From: Ferrimicrobium sp.
GTDB lineage: Bacteria > Actinomycetota > Acidimicrobiia > Acidimicrobiales > Acidimicrobiaceae
NCBI GenBank assembly: GCA_027365375.1
Contig: DAHXNM010000078.1
Coordinates: 1 to 12,708 of the forward strand
Direction of reading: 5' to 3'
DNA length: 12,708 bases
Shown: positions 1-6,838 of the stretch, piece by piece
Numbering within the stretch: position 1 is the stretch's first letter
Layout of the letters: every line of letters starts with the position of its first letter
Translations under genes and position numbers: made by a program
Notes under the pieces: model-generated
Told to the model about the DNA's origin: nothing
The model's input: only the letters and a program-made list of their open reading frames with translations
The model's database searches: none

Positions 1-669
1 GATCTACAGTTCGCCCTTTGGCACGTAGTGATCTGGGCGCCACTCATGGTTCTTGGACCAGTCTTGGCTGAACACTACTATCACGGCGCGACGAGCTGGG
101 CATTGATCTGGGCTGGAGTGGGTATAGGTGGAGTGGTTGGCGGAGTTATTGCCTTTAAGTACCACCCCCGATTCCCAGTGAGGACGGGGACAATCGCAAT
201 GGTCGCACTGACACCGGTCATGGTTCTCCTTGCGTTCCATGCCAACATCTGGCTCACCAGCACCGCCGCAATCTTTGGTGGCGCTGGCCTCGAGTTCTTT
301 GGCGCGCTCTGGTCGTATAGCTTCCAGACACACGTGCCCCCTAACGTCATATCAAAGGTTGCAAGCTTTGATTTCCTAGCCTCGGTAGGATTCCTGCCCA
401 TCGGGCTGGCGATAGCGGTTCCCTTATCTCATCTTGTCTCAATCGAAGGCGTCTTTCTGATTGGGGCCGGATACCTGGTCGTCTCGGCCTTTATCGTGCT
501 TTTGGTGCCCTCGGTTCGCCACCTACCGAGAAAGCCGGCGACCGAAGCGCTTGTAAGCGATGGAGTTCCGCTACTTCAGCAGTTTGATGATGTCGAGCAT
601 CGGGAGGTACAGAGCGATCACCATCCCACCGACCACCGCTCCCAAAACGACGATGAGAAGCGGCTCTAG
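1..669 (+). CDS. MFS transporter, C-terminal half (5' end cut by window edge)
   Basis: Reading frame 1 is open from the first base, so the gene begins upstream; the GTG at 28 is an internal codon, not the likely start. The 222 visible residues contain about six hydrophobic helices (roughly residues 5-22, 33-53, 62-82, 86-105, 125-145, 152-172). This fits TM7-12 of a major facilitator superfamily permease, which exports or exchanges small solutes across the cytoplasmic membrane. Motifs typical of the drug-efflux-like (MFS_3-type) branch are LGPVLAE near the start and PPNVISKVASFDF (about 113-125), followed by a PIGLA helix. The substrate cannot be predicted. After the last helix, the sequence from about residue 191 is a very polar tail rich in D, H, Q and R. 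That tail is exactly antisense to the end of pilC, with which the gene overlaps tail to tail by 99 bp. It has no counterpart that I know of in the family and probably arose by loss of an earlier stop codon. Confidence 0.85.
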   Translation, partial: DLQFALWHVVIWAPLMVLGPVLAEHYYHGATSWALIWAGVGIGGVVGGVIAFKYHPRFPVRTGTIAMVALTPVMVLLAFHANIWLTSTAAIFGGAGLEFFGALWSYSFQTHVPPNVISKVASFDFLASVGFLPIGLAIAVPLSHLVSIEGVFLIGAGYLVVSAFIVLLVPSVRHLPRKPATEALVSDGVPLLQQFDDVEHREVQSDHHPTDHRSQNDDEKRL

Positions 670-1788
670 CAGGGAAGAGAGTGACTCGGTCATGGCCGAC
701 ACCTCTTGCGAGTAGAACTTGGCGATCTTTTCAAGCATGCTATCAAGTGAACCTGACTCCTCGCCCACTGCAATCATCTGCGCCACCATAGGAGGGAAGA
801 TCGGGTGAGTGCCAAGTCGCTCGGCGATTCCTTCACCCTGGGAGACACCTCGCCTGGTATCCATGGCAGCGGCGGCCACCAGAGAGTTATTCGCCACCTC
901 GCTCGCTATCTCCAGAGACGGAACCAACGTTACCCCACTGCGAATCAACGTAGAGAGCGTGGAGGCGAAACGCGCCACAGCATATTTCTGAATCAATACA
1001 CCGAACACTGGAAGCTTGAGTACCAGTCGGTCCAGCATCGCCTTACCACGTTTGGTTCGTCGCAACCGTATGAACCCGATCACCAACGCTACATAGAAGA
1101 GAATTAACAGTGGGAAAAAGCTAACAGCAAGGTGTGAGACGAACATCAATATTCGAGTAGGCAGAGGCAGCTGGCTTCCAAGCGAGGCGAAGATGCTTTG
1201 GAATGTAGGCACCACATAGACAAGCATCGCGGTGAGGATCAAAACCACCAACACCACCACTACCGCTGGGTAGGTAAGTGCTGACTTGATTTTTCGCTGC
1301 AGCTCCACCCGAGTCTCTAGGGTTTCAGCGGCCTGTGTTAGCACCTGGTCTAGAGTTCCAGATACCTCACCAGCACGAATCATCGCCACGAACAGGGTAT
1401 CGAAGACCTTTGGGAACCCCGCTACCGCCTCGGAGAAGGATCTGCCGGCGGTGATCTCCTGACGAATCGTGGTCACCGCATCGCGAAGGGTCGGGTTGTC
1501 GGTCTGTGACTGGAGAATCGAGAGCGCCCGCACGATCGTAATTCCGGACTCGATCATCGTCGCGAACTGGCGAGCAAAAACGGCTACCTCAGCGAGCTTT
1601 ACCCTGTGAGAAAGTCCGAAATTGATATCTCGCTTAAGAACCGGTACTCGTTTTGGGTTAACCGATACCGGCAGAAGCCCGAGATCATGGAGATGACGCA
1701 GTACCGCCTCACGACTGTCGGCGTCGATCGCTCCCTGCTTGACGTTGCCCTTGGTGTCGCGGGCGCGGTATTCATAGGTTTCGAGCAC
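571..1788 (-). CDS. pilC: Type IV pilus inner-membrane platform protein PilC (GspF family)
   Basis: This is the polytopic inner-membrane platform of the type IV pilus machine; it couples the PilB and PilT motors to pilin insertion and removal. The 405-aa product has two GspF repeats (about residues 68-190 and 270-395). The repeat motifs FARQFATMIESG/RAGEVSGTLDQVL match ARFASTLSTLIRSG/VGEESGSLDSML. Membrane helices lie near 174-194, 214-240 and 374-395. GTG at 1788 is chosen as start because ETYEYRARDTKGNVKQG is the usual PilC beginning, a G-rich stretch lies just upstream, and the length matches the family. The frame stays open upstream to an ATG at 1809 and a TTG at 1836, both with weak ribosome binding sites. 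The start overlaps the end of pilT by 17 bp, so translation is probably coupled. The 3' end overlaps the convergent MFS gene. Confidence 0.93.
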   Translation of the reverse strand: MLETYEYRARDTKGNVKQGAIDADSREAVLRHLHDLGLLPVSVNPKRVPVLKRDINFGLSHRVKLAEVAVFARQFATMIESGITIVRALSILQSQTDNPTLRDAVTTIRQEITAGRSFSEAVAGFPKVFDTLFVAMIRAGEVSGTLDQVLTQAAETLETRVELQRKIKSALTYPAVVVVLVVLILTAMLVYVVPTFQSIFASLGSQLPLPTRILMFVSHLAVSFFPLLILFYVALVIGFIRLRRTKRGKAMLDRLVLKLPVFGVLIQKYAVARFASTLSTLIRSGVTLVPSLEIASEVANNSLVAAAAMDTRRGVSQGEGIAERLGTHPIFPPMVAQMIAVGEESGSLDSMLEKIAKFYSQEVSAMTESLSSLLEPLLIVVLGAVVGGMVIALYLPMLDIIKLLK

Positions 1789-2869
1789 CCAACCCCCCCA
1801 TCGCTTCATACAGCTCTCGCTGGTTGGTGGTCGCAAGAAGCGCAGCTTCCCGCGAGATGTGCCCTAATTTGACCAGCCGTATAAGTGCAGAATCCATAGT
1901 CTGCATCCCCATCTGTGCGCTTGACTGCATGATCGAGTACAGCTGATGGCTCTTGGCTTCTCGTACAACGTTACGCACTGCTGAGGTCGCCACCAGAACC
2001 TCCACCGCCACAGCTCGTCCCGGTTGATCGCATCGCGGGATCAGCTGCTGGGTAAGGATGGCCTGCAACGAGGACGCCAACTGAACGCGGATCTGCGCCT
2101 GCTGATAGGAGGGGAAGACGTCGATCATTCTATCGATCGCCTGCGGCGCATCCTGAGTATGCAGGGTCGCAAAAACCAGGTGGCCAGTCTCAGCCGCCGT
2201 AATAGCGGCAGCAATAGTCTCAAAGTCGCGCATCTCGCCCACCATGATCACGTCCGGATCCTGGCGCAGCACCTGGCGAAGTGCTGTAGCAAAGGCTTTG
2301 GTATCTGTACCAACCTCGCGCTGGTTGACGATGGAACTCCGGTGTGAATGAAGAAATTCAATAGGGTCCTCGATCGTGACAATATGCCTACGTTGGGTGC
2401 GGTTGATGAGATCGACGATCGCTGCGAGGGTGGTGGATTTACCGGAACCAGTAGGGCCAGTCACCAGCACGAGACCCTTTGGGATCTCTGCGAACGTCTT
2501 GACCACAGGTGGAAGTTCCAGAGTCTCCAATGGAGGTATCTGGTGAGGAATAACGCGAAACACAGCGCCGATACTCGATCGCTGCCGGAAGAGGTTCAGG
2601 CGAAACCGACCCAAGCCTCGCAGCGAGTAGGCAAGGTCAAGCTCCCATGACTCCTCAAAACGCTCGCGTTGCGCCTGGGTTAGAATCGCGTAGACGCCAT
2701 CGCGAATAATCTCGGGGTCGAGCTCAGGGGCACCTTCCAACTCCCGGAGGGAACCATATACCCTGATCTGAGGACGCGCGCCCACCGAAAGATGGAGGTC
2801 GCTTCCTCGAGCCGCCACCAACTCACCAAGCAGCGAGTCGATCGAAATTTTATCGTAGGTGCCTAGCAC
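1772..2869 (-). CDS. pilT: Type IV pilus retraction ATPase PilT
   Basis: This hexameric cytoplasmic ATPase powers depolymerisation (retraction) of type IV pili at the PilC platform. The 365-aa length is normal for the family. Visible motifs are Walker A GPTGSGKST (138-146), Asp box VTIEDPIEF (164-172), Walker B RQDPDVIMVGEMRD (202-215) and His box TGHLVFATLHTQDA (228-241). AVRNVVREAK (297-306) corresponds to the retraction-specific AIRNLIRE motif, which identifies PilT rather than PilB. The zinc-binding Cys cluster of PilB is absent, as expected. The start is GTG at 2869, with an AAGGAAGGG ribosome binding site 8 nt upstream. The gene lies 30 nt downstream of pilB and overlaps pilC, so pilB-pilT-pilC is one operon. 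The last codons contain a run of seven G (see findings). Confidence 0.95.
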   Translation of the reverse strand: MLGTYDKISIDSLLGELVAARGSDLHLSVGARPQIRVYGSLRELEGAPELDPEIIRDGVYAILTQAQRERFEESWELDLAYSLRGLGRFRLNLFRQRSSIGAVFRVIPHQIPPLETLELPPVVKTFAEIPKGLVLVTGPTGSGKSTTLAAIVDLINRTQRRHIVTIEDPIEFLHSHRSSIVNQREVGTDTKAFATALRQVLRQDPDVIMVGEMRDFETIAAAITAAETGHLVFATLHTQDAPQAIDRMIDVFPSYQQAQIRVQLASSLQAILTQQLIPRCDQPGRAVAVEVLVATSAVRNVVREAKSHQLYSIMQSSAQMGMQTMDSALIRLVKLGHISREAALLATTNQRELYEAMGGLGARNL

Positions 2870-2899
2870 TTGCCATACCCTTCCTTGAGCCTGGTGTCA

Positions 2900-4606
2900 T
2901 CAGATCAAAACTCGTAGTATCTCTTCTATCGATGTAACACCCTGTAATACTTGAGCGAGACCAGCCTGGCGAAGGGTAATGAAGCCTTGCGCGCTAGCGA
3001 TCGATTGGAGCTCCTCTATCGGCGCACGAGCAGCGATCGCCCTACCCATGGCTTCGGTTATCTCGAGCAATTCGTGCAAGGCTACTCGCCCGTAGTATCC
3101 TGTCCGAGAACATCGTACGCATCCCTGGGGTGCTGGATGAAAGAGCTGGAACGCCTCCTCGGAGGCCGGTGTGACGAAGCCATGTTGATTGAGCTCCTCG
3201 CTGGTGACGGTTGACGGAACTCGACAGTTGAGACAGAGTCGTCTGGCAAGGCGCTGCCCGATCACCGCGGTCAACGCGCTGGCAACCAGATAGGGTTCGA
3301 CACCCATCTCAAAGAGCCGAGTAGGGGTCGATAGCGCATCATTGGTATGGAGCGAGGTGAGTACTAGGTGGCCAGTAAGGGCTGACTCGATAGCAATCTC
3401 GGCGGTCTCGCGATCACGCACCTCACCCACCAGGATGATGTCAGGATCGGCGCGCAGTATCGAGCGCAGAGCCGAGGAGAAGCTGATGCCGGCACCAGCG
3501 TTAACTTGGATCTGAGCTATGCCGCTCAACTGGTACTCGACCGGATCCTCTACGGTGATGATATTGGTCTCTACTCGATTGAGTCGATTAAGCGTCGCAT
3601 AAAGAGTGGTAGATTTTCCTGAACCCGTGGGCCCGGTGATGAGAATCGTCCCCCAAGGCTTGTCGGTCAGCTTGTCATAGAGCCTACGTACCTCTGGTAG
3701 GAAACCCAAGTCCTCAAGATCGAGTCTGGCGGTCCCGGTGTCGAGCACCCGGATCACTACCTTCTCGCCAAGATAGGTTGGCAGCGTTGCGACTCGAAGA
3801 TCAACCTTTTGACCTTCGATACCCACGCTGAAACGGCCATCTTGGGGTCGCCGGCGTTCAGAGATATCGAGGCCAGCCAGGATCTTGATCCGTGTCATCA
3901 ACTTGGCATGCACATTTGCATTCAACCGCCCCACCTCGTGCAATACCCCATCTATACGGAATCGGATACGAATCGCCCCGTTAATCGGCTCGACATGGAT
4001 GTCGGAGGCTCGATCGAGCACTGCCTGAGAGATCATCTGATTCACCAACGAAACGATGGGACCATCCTCGACGACGTCAGCAACGTCAGCCTGTGATGAC
4101 TCTTTCCTCTCCTCGGCTAGCTCTGAGAGATCAAACTGCTCTTTCAGATTAAGCTGCGATCGCTCAATTGTTGCGAGTAGTTGTGAGTAGGTGACGACGA
4201 CAAGATGTAGATCTCGTCTCAAAACCGTCTTTAGATCGTCCTTGGCCACCACATCAGTGGGATCGACCATCGCAACCATGATCGAACTCGATTCCTCCCG
4301 AATTGGAAGTGCCAGATAACGACGAGCAGCGCGAGAAGGAAGAAGCGTGACTACATCAGGGTCAAAGCTGAGGCCGTTCAGATCAAGTTCTTCTACACCA
4401 TAGCGTTCTGATAAAAAGTGACACAAAGCCATCTCATCAACCCGGCGCTCCTCCACCAAGGCTCTGATCAAAGAGAGCTGTTCTCCCTTGGTGGAGAGGA
4501 CCTCTCGTAGCCCCTCCTCTGAGACCAAGCCAGCATTTACAAGACCACGAGCGAGCGAGGACAGTTCAGGGGTAGTGAAGGTGCGCTGCACCTCAGGATC
4601 GCTCAT
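2900..4606 (-). CDS. pilB: Type IV pilus assembly ATPase PilB (GspE family)
   Basis: This cytoplasmic hexameric ATPase drives pilin polymerisation and pilus extension. From ATG 4606 the product is 568 aa, the usual PilB length. It has an N-terminal GspE/MshEN-type domain (about 1-150), a linker, and the core ATPase. The core shows ASDIHVEP (200-207), Walker A GPTGSGKST (325-333), Asp box TVEDPVEY (351-358), Walker B RADPDIILVGEVRD (385-398) and His box TGHLVLTSLHTNDA (411-424). The four-cysteine zinc site C458-x2-C461 and C496-x2-C499, followed by RTGYYGR, is characteristic of PilB/GspE. An in-frame TTG at 4612 is the alternative start; neither has a clear Shine-Dalgarno sequence, so translation could start from a short or leaderless transcript. 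It is the first gene of pilBTC. A type II secretion role is possible but less likely with pilT adjacent. Confidence 0.95.
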   Translation of the reverse strand: MSDPEVQRTFTTPELSSLARGLVNAGLVSEEGLREVLSTKGEQLSLIRALVEERRVDEMALCHFLSERYGVEELDLNGLSFDPDVVTLLPSRAARRYLALPIREESSSIMVAMVDPTDVVAKDDLKTVLRRDLHLVVVTYSQLLATIERSQLNLKEQFDLSELAEERKESSQADVADVVEDGPIVSLVNQMISQAVLDRASDIHVEPINGAIRIRFRIDGVLHEVGRLNANVHAKLMTRIKILAGLDISERRRPQDGRFSVGIEGQKVDLRVATLPTYLGEKVVIRVLDTGTARLDLEDLGFLPEVRRLYDKLTDKPWGTILITGPTGSGKSTTLYATLNRLNRVETNIITVEDPVEYQLSGIAQIQVNAGAGISFSSALRSILRADPDIILVGEVRDRETAEIAIESALTGHLVLTSLHTNDALSTPTRLFEMGVEPYLVASALTAVIGQRLARRLCLNCRVPSTVTSEELNQHGFVTPASEEAFQLFHPAPQGCVRCSRTGYYGRVALHELLEITEAMGRAIAARAPIEELQSIASAQGFITLRQAGLAQVLQGVTSIEEILRVLI

Positions 4607-4692
4607 ACTCAAGGCATCGGTAGAAAACCATCTTTACCAAAGCTTCGGCTTCAATCTGTCAGGCTCGCCTGCTGTGATTACTCACATACTCA

Positions 4693-4814
4693 AAGGGAAG
4701 CCGAAGTTGCTAAACCAACAACTGCACCAGCGCAGAGGCACACATAGCCATCAACGAGGACGGTCTACGCAAGCATCGACTCAGCAAAGTAATCCGGTTC
4801 TTCGGAAATAAGCG
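4693..4814. repeat. Direct repeat copy 1 (~121 bp), left of the hydrolase
   Basis: This block aligns without gaps to 6432-6553 (offset 1739), with 17 mismatches in 122 positions by manual comparison. The core 4740-4780 is identical over 41 bp to 6479-6519. Similarity stops at both ends: the flanks (before 4693, after 4814) differ completely. The two copies are in the same orientation and bracket the hydrolase gene and its high-GC surroundings. I see no terminal inverted repeats. It could be a piece of an insertion sequence or of a decayed recombinase gene. Confidence 0.85.
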
Positions 4815-4954
4815 ATGCCCAGCAGTTCGGCCACGGCCACGTCGAGCTTGGGATGCCCGAGCGCAGCCGCTCGGTCCAGCGCTTCGACCCCCAATCACGC
4901 GATGGAGACGGCATACCGAAGACACCCGGTCGCTTGGCCTGAATCTGTGCGCAT
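4781..4954 (-). pseudogene. Decayed coding fragment of unknown origin
   Basis: On the - strand, 4894 down to 4781 reads a 37-residue piece with clear protein character and mostly G/C third codon bases. It includes VEALDRAAALGHPKLD and VAVAELLGIAYF, and ends CTTTGC TGA inside repeat copy 1. Going upstream, one TGA (4895-4897) interrupts the frame, after which it continues as RYAVSIA back to an ATG at 4954. The helical, Ala/Leu-rich composition resembles the C-terminal end of some enzyme or regulator, but I do not recognise the family. It is too short and broken to be functional. The join to the repeat suggests the repeat's arrival or a deletion cut the original gene. Confidence 0.35.
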
Positions 4955-5048
4955 CGCGCAGGATGCATCGGGGCCCTGCACGCGAGACTATCGACGAGAG
5001 GTCGCTCCTGAGCGAGGACCACCAGGCGAGGTCGAGTACAGCAACTCC

Positions 5049-5074
5049 CTGGAGGAGGGCATGTCCTCCTCCAG
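5049..5074. repeat. Perfect 10-bp GC-rich hairpin
   Basis: CTGGAGGAGG (5049-5058) pairs exactly with CCTCCTCCAG (5065-5074) across a 6-base loop. It lies 54 bp beyond the stop codon of the hydrolase gene, so it could end or stabilise that transcript. No T run follows on either strand, so a standard intrinsic terminator is not supported. Confidence 0.5.
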
Positions 5075-5127
5075 CATGCACTCGCTGGCCCTCTACTGGA
5101 AGCGTTGAGCAGCGCTTCGGCGTACTA

Positions 5128-6000
5128 CTACTTCTTCTGTGAGCCGCCGAGGACGCGGTTAATGAAATCGCGGGTTATGTCGGCAATCTGGTCGGGCTGA
5201 TCCTCGAGAGCGAAGTGACCGCCATCGAGCAAGTGCACCTCTGCGCTCGGCACGTCGCGCTTGTATGCCTCGGCCTCCGCGGCCTCAAATGAGGGGTCAT
5301 AACGACCCCACGTAACCAGCACCGGCGGCTGATGGGACTGAAGCCATTTTTGCCATACAGGGTAGGCAGCGACGTTGTTTTGGTAGTCGAAGAAAAGGTC
5401 TGCCTGAATGTCGGCTTGGCCGGGGCGCTGCAGAAAGGCGAGTTCATCGGTCCAATGATCGGGGTTGTACCTCTCTGGCGCGGGGCTTATTCCGACGTGA
5501 CGCAGGCGAGTTGCAGCGGGCGAAAAGAAGTTCTCGCGTAGCTTCGTCTCGTGTTCGGCTCGGTGGGCCCAGAATTGGCGGCGGGTCTCCCAGAGCGGCC
5601 CGAGTCCGTCTTCGTGGGCCACGGCGTTCTGCACGATCAGCGCCTGGATGCGGTCGGGGTGTGCCAGTGCCAGCCTGAACCCGATCGGTCCACCGTAGTC
5701 CTGCATGAAGAGTGCGTAGCGTGTGAGGCCGAGCTTGGCAGTGAAGGCATCGATGACCTCGGCAAGGTGATCGAAGGTGTAGGCGAAGGCCGCAGGGTCT
5801 GGCGTGTCGCTATGCCCGAACCCGGGATAATCCGGCGCGATTAGGTGGAAGGCATCACCGAGCCGGGCGAGGAGCGGCTCCCACATGCGTGAAGAGGACG
5901 GAAAGCCGTGCAGCAGCAGAATGGTTGGCGCAGAGGCGGGGCCCGCCTCTCGGTAGAAGATGCCGATTCCTTGGACATCAACGGTGCGATAGGTCGTCAT
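5128..6000 (-). CDS. Alpha/beta-fold hydrolase with Asp nucleophile (haloalkane dehalogenase / epoxide hydrolase-like)
   Basis: This is a 290-aa soluble alpha/beta hydrolase with the full catalytic set. The oxyanion-side motif HGFPSSS is at 31-37. The nucleophile elbow MQDYGG places Asp101 where esterases carry Ser. The acid Asp235 is in WGRYDP and the base His262 in GGHFALED. A cap domain lies between about 130 and 210. An Asp nucleophile is typical of haloalkane dehalogenases and epoxide hydrolases, which form an ester intermediate with the substrate. The substrate here is unknown, and the halide-binding Trp pair cannot be confirmed by eye (a Tyr follows Asp101 where dehalogenases usually have Trp). 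The start ATG 6000 has AAGGGA 7 nt upstream. Its GC content is much higher than its neighbours (41 of 60 bases in 5641-5700), which together with the flanking direct repeats suggests recent acquisition. The gene stands alone, not in an operon. Confidence 0.88.
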   Translation of the reverse strand: MTTYRTVDVQGIGIFYREAGPASAPTILLLHGFPSSSRMWEPLLARLGDAFHLIAPDYPGFGHSDTPDPAAFAYTFDHLAEVIDAFTAKLGLTRYALFMQDYGGPIGFRLALAHPDRIQALIVQNAVAHEDGLGPLWETRRQFWAHRAEHETKLRENFFSPAATRLRHVGISPAPERYNPDHWTDELAFLQRPGQADIQADLFFDYQNNVAAYPVWQKWLQSHQPPVLVTWGRYDPSFEAAEAEAYKRDVPSAEVHLLDGGHFALEDQPDQIADITRDFINRVLGGSQKK

Positions 6001-6431
6001 GTTGGTTCCCTTTCAGTCGAGGCTGCTTGTCGAACCGCCGTCTGGCATTACCAACTCTAGCGGTGATAGCGTTACGAGGGCACTTTAATGCAACACGGAT
6101 CCAGATCGCCAAAACAACTCGCACCAGCGCGAGGTGTTCGAGTGCAGCTATAGCCTAGACCACACGTCCTAAAGACCGGTGATGCCAGCCGCGGCCGATC
6201 CGGACGTTCTTCACTCTGTTCCGCGCCCGTTCATCGGGCTCAGCTGCGGTGGGTACGCGGGCAGTTAGAACAGCAGTAATCCAAACATAGTGGTCCATAT
6301 TTACCATGGTGTTTACCATCCAGAATCCGCCAAAACATGATGCAGCGCCACATTCTTGATGAAAGGCCCCCTTGATCTTGAGAGACAGATTCATCTTTGG
6401 ATAACTCACCTTGGTTTAGATCTAGGTCTAG

Positions 6432-6553
6432 AAAGGAAGCCGAGGTTGCTAAACCAACAACTGCACCAGCACGCAGGTACACATAGCCATCAACGAGGAC
6501 GGTCTACGCAAGCATCGACGAAGCGAGGTTGCCCGGATCCTCAGAAATGAGCG
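6432..6553. repeat. Direct repeat copy 2 (~121 bp), right of the hydrolase
   Basis: This is the same-orientation partner of 4693-4814, including the identical 41-bp core at 6479-6519. On the + strand it reads HIAINEDGLRKHR from 6480. In this copy the frame runs on past the repeat edge as SEVARILRNERYSG to 6563, closing at a TGA at 6600. The latter motif resembles the end of the Recombinase domain of large serine recombinases (pattern V..IL.N..Y.G). The resemblance is short and lacks about six residues in the middle. Copy 1 has lost it (KVIRFFGNKRC). At most this is a relic of a mobile-element gene. Confidence 0.8.
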
Positions 6554-6792
6554 GTATTCTGGTAACAAACTCGACCAGGAATCGGCGAGCCGTTTAGCTT
6601 TCTGAGATGCCTGGTTGGACTGAAACCATCATTCGGATAGGTCGAAGCGTTGCAATCCGCGAACGGACGAGCAAAGTCAATGGATTCTCCTTGGTGTCTG
6701 GCTTGGTGCTCTCACATACTAGATGATAACCTTTCGGAAATATCTTAAAATGCTATGAAAACGTCGCCACGATGTGTTATGTTCATGTTTAC

Positions 6793-6825
6793 ACCAGACG
6801 ATGACTCTGGTAGCGATGATTACCA
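6793..6825 (+). promoter_or_regulatory. Two mutually exclusive small hairpins in the leader of the secreted-protein gene
   Basis: ACCAGA (6793-6798) can pair with TCTGGT (6806-6811), or TGGTA (6808-6812) can pair with TACCA (6821-6825). The two stems share bases 6808-6811, so only one can form at a time. The second ends 3 bases before the AAGGGGG ribosome binding site (6827-6833). Stems of 5-6 bp are short and could be chance. Confidence 0.25.
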
Positions 6826-6838
6826 TAAGGGGGTAATG

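Larger units (their letters stand above)
4607..5127. other. Gene-poor stretch between pilB and the hydrolase
   Basis: No intact gene is visible. The first ~85 bases must hold any pilB promoter, but I see no convincing -10/-35 pair on the - strand. The stretch then contains direct repeat copy 1 (4693-4814), a decayed - strand coding fragment (about 4781-4954) and a GC-rich perfect hairpin (5049-5074). Base composition rises abruptly after 4815, matching the hydrolase gene rather than pilB. That suggests 4815-5127 arrived together with the hydrolase. Confidence 0.7.
6001..6838. other. 838-bp gene-poor stretch containing repeat copy 2
   Basis: No convincing gene is present. The part next to 6000 carries the hydrolase ribosome binding site and presumably its promoter. 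Near 6110-6135 there is a short, much weaker resemblance to the repeat (ACAACT, GCACCAGCGC, GAGG), possibly a third, decayed piece. At 6300-6319 the 8-mer TTTACCAT occurs twice 12 bp apart, overlapping the palindrome ACCATGGT; this could be a protein-binding site but proves nothing alone. Repeat copy 2 lies at 6432-6553. The segment 6720-6838 is A/T-rich and should contain the promoter of the secreted-protein gene; TATGAA (6754-6759) or TATGTT (6777-6782) could be -10 elements, but neither has a good -35. Confidence 0.6.

Noticed and set aside
805..1107. + strand open frame opposite pilC
   Set aside because: Shadow of the well-supported pilC coding frame, with no ribosome binding site or protein-like features.
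4488..4811. + strand frame sharing its C-terminus with the one at 6356-6550
   Set aside because: The shared peptide simply reflects the DNA repeat; upstream it is antisense to pilB and the copies differ in non-synonymous positions.
4710..5081. 123-codon - strand open frame
   Set aside because: Its product is Arg/Ser/Gly-rich with no domain, and the better protein signal (around 4781-4894) is in another frame; it is a by-product of high GC.
6155..6482. Two overlapping - strand open frames of 80-84 codons
   Set aside because: No ribosome binding sites, no recognisable motif, and one starts inside repeat copy 2.
4681..6720. 10-base word CTCACATACT at 4681 and 6711 as possible target-site duplication
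   Set aside because: Ten-base matches are expected by chance in a window of this size, and the two sites lie at different distances from the repeats.
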